Shown here one piece after another: positions 33,808-41,008 of a stretch of DNA of 64,000 nt. Both the position numbers and the translations under genes were made by a program. The notes under the pieces are model-generated. The model saw only the letters and a list, made by a program, of their open reading frames with translations. It did not search any database and was not told the origin of the DNA. This DNA is from Paenibacillus mendelii (GTDB lineage Bacteria; Bacillota; Bacilli; Paenibacillales; Paenibacillaceae): the NCBI RefSeq assembly GCF_024498075.1, contig NZ_JANHOF010000012.1:152898-216897 (forward strand), read 5' to 3'. Each line of letters starts with the position of its first letter. Positions within the stretch are counted from its first letter, which is position 1.

Positions 33808-35202
33808 ATGTTGACCGCGATTTTTTTCGTTACCGCGTTAATCTGTTATGCGGCGTTAATCGTAACTTATAAGCCGCATGCGAAATACAAGAAGGGCATG
33901 CTGTTTGCCGTCACCTTGCCGGCTCATGTCATGGACCATCCCGGGATCCAGAGCATTCAAGCACGATTCAACAGGCAGTTTAAGCAGGCTAGCTTATGGA
34001 CAATGGTATTTCTCATTCCTTTTGTGCTGCTCCATACTTGGTTTGCTTATCAAACGATCTATTTCTTTGTATGGCTATCCGTTTTTTTCTTTGTCATGGT
34101 CATTCCGTTTCGCCATGCTTTTCGGGATACGCTGGCTTTAAAACGTGAGAATGAATGGTATGTCGGTACGAAGCGCGTCATTCAGAGCGATTTGCGTGTT
34201 GCCCGTTTAAAGAATCAGCGTATGGCTTCCTTGTGGCTATTCCTGATTCCGTTCACGATGTCGATTGGTTTATTGCTGTGGGTGTCAAGCGATAATAAGG
34301 ATCTCCTCGGTGTCGTCTCCGGGGGACTGGCCATAACCGTCATCTTCATGCTCGTTTCGCTCTATATGCGCAGAACCAAGGCTAAGGTATACAGCATGAA
34401 CAGCGAAGTGAATGTAAGCATCAATCAGGCAAGCCGTAGATCCTTGTCATTTCTTTGGCTGTTTATGGCGATCATTGAGAATGTTCACTTTCTATTCCTA
34501 TACTTACTCCTTGTTAATGAAAAGGCAGCTATGTCTGGCGTGTGGCTGACGATTGTGTTGGTGTTTACTGTCGTTCCAATTGCTCTTGTTCTGTATGTAT
34601 ATCGTAGAAATAATGCCCTGGAGCAAGAAGTATTAGCGCAGGATGGCAAAACAATCTACACCGATGATGATGAATACTGGGCGAATGGCTTCACTTACCA
34701 TAATCCCGATGATAAGAGCATCTTCGTCACCAAGCGGGTCGGGATAGGAGAGACCATAAATACAGGGACGTTGGTTGGGAAATTGATCGTATGGGGGTCT
34801 GTCGGATTGACAGCCGTGTTCCTCATCGTGGTTTCGTTTATGCTGGTCCGATCGGAATTGACATCCCCCATCCTCACCATCACGCCGGAACATCGAATCG
34901 AAATTAATTATCCGATGTACTCCGTTGATTTCGACCTGGCGGATATCGAGCAATTAACGCTTGTTGAGGACGTGCCTTCGGGTATAAAGACGAATGGTGA
35001 AGCTACAGATAAGTATGCGCGCGGACATTTCCGTTTGAAGGAGCTAGGGAAAACAAGGCTGTATGTGTTCAAGAACAATCCGCCTTATATCTATATGAAG
35101 GTTGAGGATACTAACATTTTTTATAATGACAAGGATCCGCTTCAAACTAAACAGCTATTCGAGCAGCTGCAAAAGCAAGTAGAGAGTATCCCGAATCCAT
35201 AG
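33808..35202 (+). CDS. Membrane protein with DUF1648/DUF5808-like parts
   Basis: A protein of about 464 residues (start at ATG 33808, after AAAGGA) with roughly eight membrane segments. Near residue 290 it has DEYWANGFTYHNPDDKSIFVTKRVGIGETIN, the DUF5808 pattern found with YtrA-type regulators in Bacillota. The C-terminal ~100 residues form a soluble domain after a last membrane segment. Composition is more A/T-rich than the flanking genes. Function is unknown; families of this type are linked to cell-envelope stress responses. It is co-directional with the GntR gene and ends at a terminator. Confidence 0.78.
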   Translation: MLTAIFFVTALICYAALIVTYKPHAKYKKGMLFAVTLPAHVMDHPGIQSIQARFNRQFKQASLWTMVFLIPFVLLHTWFAYQTIYFFVWLSVFFFVMVIPFRHAFRDTLALKRENEWYVGTKRVIQSDLRVARLKNQRMASLWLFLIPFTMSIGLLLWVSSDNKDLLGVVSGGLAITVIFMLVSLYMRRTKAKVYSMNSEVNVSINQASRRSLSFLWLFMAIIENVHFLFLYLLLVNEKAAMSGVWLTIVLVFTVVPIALVLYVYRRNNALEQEVLAQDGKTIYTDDDEYWANGFTYHNPDDKSIFVTKRVGIGETINTGTLVGKLIVWGSVGLTAVFLIVVSFMLVRSELTSPILTITPEHRIEINYPMYSVDFDLADIEQLTLVEDVPSGIKTNGEATDKYARGHFRLKELGKTRLYVFKNNPPYIYMKVEDTNIFYNDKDPLQTKQLFEQLQKQVESIPNP

Positions 35203-35231
35203 AGGGGGAGCAGCATATGTTCGTCCCGGAG

Positions 35232-35266
35232 AAAATCCACATCCGCGTGAGGATGTGGATTTTTCT
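35232..35266. terminator. Rho-independent terminator
   Basis: AAAATCCACATCC (35232-35244) pairs perfectly with GGATGTGGATTTT (35251-35263), followed by T. It marks the right edge of the A/T-richer segment. The stretch from here to 35450 shows no gene. Confidence 0.8.
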
Positions 35267-35453
35267 GCCTTGTTCCGTTTCTGGGCAATGAAAGCACTGC
35301 GTTCGGTACGACACTATCATGATTATCGTCCTACTGGTTCCAGGTATGTGGCTGTCTCCACGCATGGCTAGAAACATAATATTCCGAAGTATCACTTGGT
35401 AATACTCACTCTTGTTCCTAAGCGTATCGAAGGGTGCACCGCCGTGACGACGC

Positions 35454-35753
35454 ATGCCAAAGGAACCGGAGATAGCGGCCAAGTTTATTGGGTTTATGCA
35501 TTCGGATGAAGGCCTGGTGCCGCTGCAGCTGACTCTAATTATTTGCTGCAAACGGAACAACATATCGAGCGGGCGAAGGAATCCGCCATCATTGCGACGA
35601 ATCAAGCATTACCGAACCTTGTCCGCATCACGACGAATGAAGAAGCGGAACCGGGCCGGCGTGCTCGGAGAGCTGCCCGGTAAGTGGCGGGCACAAGGCG
35701 GCAGCAAGGTGCTTGATGCGGTCAATGCGGCGCATCAAGCGCAGAAGAAGTGA
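35454..35753 (+). pseudogene. Remnant of a sugar-binding lipoprotein C-terminus
   Basis: Three pieces in different frames follow each other: KEPEIAAKFIGFMHSDEG, then SNYLLQTEQHIERAKES with NQALPNLVRITTNEEAE, then KWRAQGGSKVLDAVNAAHQAQKK before TGA 35751. The last piece is the typical ending of LplA-type solute-binding proteins. At least two frameshifts separate the pieces and the rest of the gene is gone. The adjacent sulfatase, PHP and sialidase-like genes may once have belonged to the same importer locus. Confidence 0.6.
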
Positions 35754-35785
35754 CAATAAGGCTTACTGAGAGGGTGGATGCTAAG

Positions 35786-37210
35786 ATGACGATCTCGAAG
35801 ACGGGGCAGCCGAACATCGTATTTATTCTGGCCGACGATCAAGGCCCGTGGGCGCTGGGCTGCGCGGGCAATCCGGAAATTCATACGCCCAATCTGGACC
35901 GGCTGGCGGCGGAAGGGACGCGATTCTCAAGCTTCTTCTGCACATCTCCGGTATGCTCGCCTGCGCGGGCTTCGCTTCTGACCGGACGCATTCCGTCGCA
36001 GCATGGCGTGCATGATTGGATTCGGGGCGGCAACGTGGGAGAGCGGCCCATCGAGTATCTGCAGGGGCTGACTGCTTACACGGAGCTGCTGGCCGATGCG
36101 GGCTACGTCCTGGGTCTAAGCGGCAAATGGCATCTCGGTGATAGCCGGACGCCGCAGAAGGGCTTTACGCATTGGTATGTTCACCAGCAAGGCGGAGGGC
36201 CTTATTACGATGCGCCTATGATTCGCGACGGCGAACTGATCCAAGAGCCGGGCTATCTGACCGATGTGATCACCGATGACGCGCTCTCGTTCATTGATGC
36301 GCAGCAGGGCGGGGAGCCCTTCTACCTTGGCGTTCACTACACAGCTCCGCATAGCCCGTGGATCGACAGCCATCCGCAGCAATATGTGGATCTGTATGCG
36401 GACTGCGCATTCGATAGCTGTCCGCAGGAGCCCCGTCATCCGTGGACGATACCGACGGCGCCGTGGGACGAGGACCAGCGGGGGAATCTACAGGGCTACT
36501 TCGCGGCCGTCACGGCGATGGATACGCAGATCGGACGTATTCTCGACAAGCTGGAGCAGAAGGGCATCCGTGAGCAGACGCTCATCTGTTTCTTGAGCGA
36601 CAACGGCTTCAATTGCGGGCAGCATGGCATCTGGGGCAAGGGAAACGGCACGTTCCCGTTCAACATGTATGACACTTCGGTGAAAGTACCGGCGATTTTT
36701 CGCTTACCCGGGCGAATCCCGGCGGGCCGCGTCTGCGATGAGATGGTGAGCGGCTACGATTGGATGCCGACCTTGCTGGAGCTGCTCGGACTTGATCATC
36801 CGGAGGCAGGCGAACTGCCCGGGAGCAGCTTCCTGCCGCTGCTGCTCGGTGAGGATGGGACGGGACGCGAGGATATCGTCATCTATGACGAATACGGCCC
36901 CGTCCGCATGATCCGCACGAAGGAGTGGAAGTATGTCCATCGTTATGCATACGGACCGCATGAGCTGTATCATCTCGCGGAGGATCCGGATGAGCGGCGG
37001 AATCTGATTGATGCCCCCGAAGCGGAAGATCAGCGGGCAGCCTTGAAGGAACGGCTCGATTATTGGTTCACCCGCTATGCCGACCCAAGCCGGGACGGCA
37101 CAAGGGAAGCTGTGACCGGATTCGGGCAGCTGGAGCTCGCCGGCCATGCCGGAAGGGGACGGAAAGCTTACGAGGCCCCGCCTTCTCCATCACCATCACG
37201 GCTTGAATAG
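35786..37210 (+). CDS. Sulfatase (formylglycine-dependent type)
   Basis: A 474-residue type I sulfatase. The N-terminal metal site is NIVFILADDQG; the formylglycine motif CSPAR has Cys at about residue 57, so activation needs an FGE or anaerobic maturase, neither of which is in the window. GKWHLGD and FLSDNGFNCGQHGIWGKG are further family marks. No signal peptide is seen. ATG 35786 follows GAGAGGGTGG; the GTG at 35750 lies in the upstream remnant. It would remove sulfate from a sulfated glycan or small sulfate ester. Confidence 0.88.
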   Translation: MTISKTGQPNIVFILADDQGPWALGCAGNPEIHTPNLDRLAAEGTRFSSFFCTSPVCSPARASLLTGRIPSQHGVHDWIRGGNVGERPIEYLQGLTAYTELLADAGYVLGLSGKWHLGDSRTPQKGFTHWYVHQQGGGPYYDAPMIRDGELIQEPGYLTDVITDDALSFIDAQQGGEPFYLGVHYTAPHSPWIDSHPQQYVDLYADCAFDSCPQEPRHPWTIPTAPWDEDQRGNLQGYFAAVTAMDTQIGRILDKLEQKGIREQTLICFLSDNGFNCGQHGIWGKGNGTFPFNMYDTSVKVPAIFRLPGRIPAGRVCDEMVSGYDWMPTLLELLGLDHPEAGELPGSSFLPLLLGEDGTGREDIVIYDEYGPVRMIRTKEWKYVHRYAYGPHELYHLAEDPDERRNLIDAPEAEDQRAALKERLDYWFTRYADPSRDGTREAVTGFGQLELAGHAGRGRKAYEAPPSPSPSRLE

Positions 37211-37267
37211 ATCGTACAGGACGCAATCCAATCCTATCAAGCAGGCTCATCTATAAAAGACGTGTAC

Positions 37268-37311
37268 AGCGACCGTTTTCCGGAGATTCCCGGTGAGCGG
37301 TCGCTTTATTT
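37268..37311 (+). terminator. Rho-independent terminator
   Basis: AGCGACCG (37268-37275) pairs with CGGTCGCT (37298-37305), with an inner CCGG pair, followed by TTATTTT. It ends the sulfatase gene. Confidence 0.7.
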
Positions 37312-37421
37312 TCTCCGCAAGAATCGAAGCCTGTAATTACCATGAATCATCTATACAAGGATGGAAATGTAAAGTATACTCTGAGCAGACAAACGAGGTT
37401 GCTTGGGAGGGAACGAAAGAA

Positions 37422-38915
37422 ATGATGCTTGAGGGCAGCTTGAAGACTGACAGGCCATCATCTGTATTATTTAACGTAGAGGATCCAGCGGATTGGTTGA
37501 CGTTCACGTTCGAATACGAGGGCGAGGGCGGATGGCGCACGTTTACCCTTCGCGATCCTAGCGGAAGAGTACGGTTTACTCATTTGAACTGCAATAACAG
37601 CAGATCGGCTGTCATTCATCGTAATTATGAGGATACGAGTTTCCTGGGGGTTCCCGGAGAGATCGAGGCGGGCGAATGGGAGATTAAGTTTGTCGATCAG
37701 GAAGGCTCGCCACCGGCCTGTACGTTTACATTCGAATGGAAGTCTGGCATTGGAGACATCCCTCCCGATAGGCGCATCCCGCCAAGCAAGCGGAATTATT
37801 GGACAGAAGTGATGGAAGGCGTAGAGAACTACAAGCTGGATACATACGATTGGCATGAATGCCGGGATGAGACTGCGCGATGGTACAAAGGGGATTTCCA
37901 TACGCATACCGTTCTATCGGATGGGAAAATGACGCCCGAACGCAATATGGAGCAGGCGGAGATTATGGGGCTCGATTTCTTTGTTGCGACGGATCATAAT
38001 CTGATCTCCACCTCCTGGCCTCAAGGCCGCGTGCTGGTCATTCCAGGCGTTGAATATACGTCCGGCAGCGGCCACTGGAACGCGCTGGGAGTCCGCCAAT
38101 GGTACAACTGGACCTATAACGCCCCGGATGGAGGCATTGGTACCGGTGAAGGAATGAACCGGCTGCTGGCTGAAGTAGGGCAAGGAGGCGGACTTCGCTC
38201 CATCAACCATCCGATGCTGACTCCATGGGCCTGGGTGTATGAAGATACGCTTCTGGAGAATGTAGATTGTATGGAAATATGGAATGATCCGACGTATTCG
38301 ACGAACCCGGCCGCGACAGAGCGGGCACTCGTACTGTGGAGTACGCTTTGGAATGAAGGCTGGCGTCTGCCCGGGATCGGCGGCTCCGATTCGCATATGC
38401 TGCCCACGGAAACTTATTCCGACGGGAGTCCGCCATCGCTGATCGGCGATCCGGGAACTTATGTCTATGCGGAGCGGTTATCTCCGGCAGCCATCTTAGC
38501 CGCGGTGCAAGCAGGCCGTGTATATGTATCGCGCGGACCGGTGTTGGATGTGAAGGTTATAGTTGGAGAAGAGGAATATCCGCTCGGAAGCGATTTGACG
38601 GAAGCGGTTGCAGCTTCGGTTGATGGAGAGGTAGACATCCGCCTTGCTGTTACCGGCGCTGCTCAAGGCAGGCTGCATATCATTACGAATGGAACGGAAA
38701 CATCGGTTCAGGACATACCTGAAGAGGACAGTGCGTTTGCATTCAAGCTGCAGTGGAGAGCGGCAGAGTACGAGTGGGTGAGGGCTGAAATCCGCACAGC
38801 GGGCGGTGAGCTCCTGGCATTCACGAATCCCGTATACCACGGTCAGAAGAACACGACAATTAGGACGTGGGGCGAGCTGCTCAAGAAGGCTTCGTTCGAT
38901 GTGCCCGTTAATTAG
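37422..38915 (+). CDS. PHP-domain metal-dependent hydrolase (CehA/McbA-like)
   Basis: A 497-residue protein. After an N-terminal beta-sandwich region of ~150 residues, the PHP domain begins GDFHTHTVLSDGKMTPE, then DFFVATDHN, IPGVEYTSGSGHWN and GGSDSHML; these His/Asp residues should bind two or three metal ions. The C-terminal part is again beta-rich. CehA/McbA-type members hydrolyse phosphoesters or carbamates. ATG 37422 follows GGGAGGG by ten bases; the upstream reading would start inside the terminator. Its neighbours suggest a glycan-derived substrate. Confidence 0.82.
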   Translation: MMLEGSLKTDRPSSVLFNVEDPADWLTFTFEYEGEGGWRTFTLRDPSGRVRFTHLNCNNSRSAVIHRNYEDTSFLGVPGEIEAGEWEIKFVDQEGSPPACTFTFEWKSGIGDIPPDRRIPPSKRNYWTEVMEGVENYKLDTYDWHECRDETARWYKGDFHTHTVLSDGKMTPERNMEQAEIMGLDFFVATDHNLISTSWPQGRVLVIPGVEYTSGSGHWNALGVRQWYNWTYNAPDGGIGTGEGMNRLLAEVGQGGGLRSINHPMLTPWAWVYEDTLLENVDCMEIWNDPTYSTNPAATERALVLWSTLWNEGWRLPGIGGSDSHMLPTETYSDGSPPSLIGDPGTYVYAERLSPAAILAAVQAGRVYVSRGPVLDVKVIVGEEEYPLGSDLTEAVAASVDGEVDIRLAVTGAAQGRLHIITNGTETSVQDIPEEDSAFAFKLQWRAAEYEWVRAEIRTAGGELLAFTNPVYHGQKNTTIRTWGELLKKASFDVPVN

Positions 38916-39030
38916 TTTAGGGGATGAACGGTGAGCAGGGGTCTGCACAACAAGCAGTGCTTCCGAAGTGTCTGTTAGGCCGGTCTAATATTTCAAGATC
39001 AATGTTCACGTGACAAAGGAGGCTAATCCA

Positions 39031-40116
39031 ATGGCAGCCATAAGGACGATGGAGCATGTGGAGATTTATAAAAATGAGGCGTACAACAGCTTTCCGAGCG
39101 TTGTTCAGCTCACAGACGGAACATTCGCGCTGGGGTTCCGGACCGCTCCGGACCGCCGTACCGCTTATGGATCCATTACGCATCTCGACGCTTCCTCGAA
39201 GGCGGTTGCGATTCACTCTGCCGATGGCTGCTCGTGGGATTCCCGCCCGGCGGTTATCTGGGATGATTATTTTCACGGCGTACAGGATCCATGCCTTAAC
39301 GTACTACGGGACGGCACGTTGTTCGTTACGTTCTTCACTTGGAAGGTCTACGAGCAGGAGGATGCACCGGCCAATCTGAGACCGGGCACCTGGCACCGTC
39401 AATATGATCGTTGGATCGGCCGGCTTGCAGGTTCCTATTCCATCCGATCGACGGATGGAGGCGTCACTTGGGATCGGCCCGAGCCAATTGGTCTTGGCGA
39501 TGTCGTCATTCGCGGGAATTGTGTCGAGCGGAGCGATGGGTCGATTCTAGCGCCGCTGTATATCCAGGAAGGTGATACGTCTAATGTCGTTATCGGCCGG
39601 ACGACGGACCGGGGGCAAATCTGGGAGCGGTACGCAACGGTTTCCGGCTTCGCGGGAGAGTATCATTTTCATGAGCCGAACCTGTATGAGACGGAATCCG
39701 GCAAGCTTGTCCTATTTATACGAAGTCAGAAGAAGCAGCCTGGAGAGGGGCACTTGGCATCGCCATTGTTTACCGCGGAGTCGACCGATGGCGGGCGGAC
39801 ATGGACAGAGCCGCAGGCTTGGCCGATCTATTCGCCGAGCCCCTTTCATGTGCTGCGTCTGACGAATGGGAATGTATTGTTGAATTATGGCTATCGGTAC
39901 AAGCCGTATGGCATTCGTGCGATCGTGCTTAACGCAGAATGCACGAATATCGGTACGGCGGCCGAAACCGTCATCCGGGATGACGGCTTGGGATCCGATA
40001 TTGGATACACCAGTGCCGTGCAGCTGTCAGACGGACGGGTGCTTATTGCTTATTATTTCTACAACGAAAGTGACGGAAATCGGTACATTGCCGGATCGCT
40101 CTGTCAAGTGGAGTAG
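39031..40116 (+). CDS. Sialidase-fold (BNR-repeat) glycosidase-like protein
   Basis: A 361-residue six-blade propeller-type protein. Asp-box repeats are visible: STDGGVTWD, TTDRGQIWE and STDGGRTWTEP, with further degenerate copies. No signal peptide is present. Family members include exo-sialidases and related enzymes acting on uronic or sulfated sugars; the exact activity is not readable. ATG 39031 follows AAAGGAGG by eight bases. It closes the sulfatase/PHP block and ends at a strong hairpin. Confidence 0.82.
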   Translation: MAAIRTMEHVEIYKNEAYNSFPSVVQLTDGTFALGFRTAPDRRTAYGSITHLDASSKAVAIHSADGCSWDSRPAVIWDDYFHGVQDPCLNVLRDGTLFVTFFTWKVYEQEDAPANLRPGTWHRQYDRWIGRLAGSYSIRSTDGGVTWDRPEPIGLGDVVIRGNCVERSDGSILAPLYIQEGDTSNVVIGRTTDRGQIWERYATVSGFAGEYHFHEPNLYETESGKLVLFIRSQKKQPGEGHLASPLFTAESTDGGRTWTEPQAWPIYSPSPFHVLRLTNGNVLLNYGYRYKPYGIRAIVLNAECTNIGTAAETVIRDDGLGSDIGYTSAVQLSDGRVLIAYYFYNESDGNRYIAGSLCQVE

Positions 40117-40160
40117 TCAGCGGCCAATGCCGCATCCGTATACGATGAATATAAAACGCA

Positions 40161-40191
40161 CACAACCCGCCTCATTCGGAGGCGGGTTGTG
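40161..40191 (+). terminator. Terminator-like hairpin
   Basis: CACAACCCGCCTC (40161-40173) pairs perfectly with GAGGCGGGTTGTG (40179-40191) around ATTCG. Only a weak T stretch follows. Confidence 0.65.
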
Positions 40192-40282
40192 CTGTATCAT
40201 CCAGATAGATAGAGTTCCTCTATAATGATTAATGAAAGGTACACCGTGTGGAGCAGGAAGAATGATTCTGGAGATGCGTTAG

Positions 40283-40350
40283 CGGTCGCCTTTGTTCCCG
40301 GATATCAACCTATAAATAGAATTCAAAGAAATCCGGGAACAACAGCGATC
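40283..40350. repeat. Long imperfect inverted repeat in an intergenic gap
   Basis: TTGTTCCCGGAT (40292-40303) and ATCCGGGAACAA (40331-40342) are perfect arms. Outside them CGGTCGC and GCGATCG continue the pairing with one mismatch and a small bulge. The loop is 27 bases and A/T-rich. It could be a terminator, a MITE-like element or a processed RNA. No gene is seen in 40200-40388. Confidence 0.6.
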
Positions 40351-40388
40351 GTAAGAACATTCTGCCTGCGCAGCGGTTGTGTCATTCA

Positions 40389-40859
40389 TTAGGCCTGCTC
40401 AGGGACAGCAAAGCTCATAATCTGATTCGCCCGCTGCGTAATGGTCGCTACGGATACGTCGTATTTGTCAGCCAACTGGGCTTTCGTGATTTCATGGCCA
40501 TTCATGGAGCAGATGCATTGCTCCAGTGCTGCAGGGAACACGCCTTCTTTTTTAATTACTGGCATCTCAGCCGTGGAGTAATCATTCCATAGCCGAATCG
40601 TTTGATCCACTTCAACCACCGGATACAAATCCTGCGTCTGGTTGTAGAAATTAAGTGCCGTTTGTTGGTACACTTCGTTCTCCCAGGATAGCTCTTCTTG
40701 AATAAGCTGGGGAATGGAAGGAGCAGCTGATGGCGTCGTAGGAATAACTGCCGCTGGTGCTGGTGCTGCAAGGTTCGTCGCATTCTTATTCAGACAACAG
40801 CGCTTGTATTTAATCCCGCTGCCGCAATAACATGGTTCATTTCTTCCTAACTTCTGCAT
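40389..40859 (-). CDS. SEC-C motif protein with C-terminal helix-turn-helix-like segment
   Basis: A 156-residue protein. The first 25 residues form a SEC-C zinc motif (GRNEPCYCGSGIKYKRCC). A Pro/Ala-rich linker follows, then a helical part that ends KAQLADKYDVSVATITQRANQI, which looks like a helix-turn-helix. SEC-C motifs bind zinc and occur in SecA and many small proteins. ATG 40859 follows GGAGGT. The role is unknown; a DNA- or ribosome-associated adaptor is possible. Confidence 0.8.
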   Translation of the reverse strand: MQKLGRNEPCYCGSGIKYKRCCLNKNATNLAAPAPAAVIPTTPSAAPSIPQLIQEELSWENEVYQQTALNFYNQTQDLYPVVEVDQTIRLWNDYSTAEMPVIKKEGVFPAALEQCICSMNGHEITKAQLADKYDVSVATITQRANQIMSFAVPEQA

Positions 40860-41008
40860 TCAATTACCTCCGTATGCCTGTACAAGCTATCCCAATAAGG
40901 TAACAAAAAATTGGAATGTGATCAAGGGAACATATTGGAATATATTGATATTTCAGGTGGATCGTCTGTGAAAAACCTCTATTGCATTCCATCCGCGAAG
41001 GTGATGGA

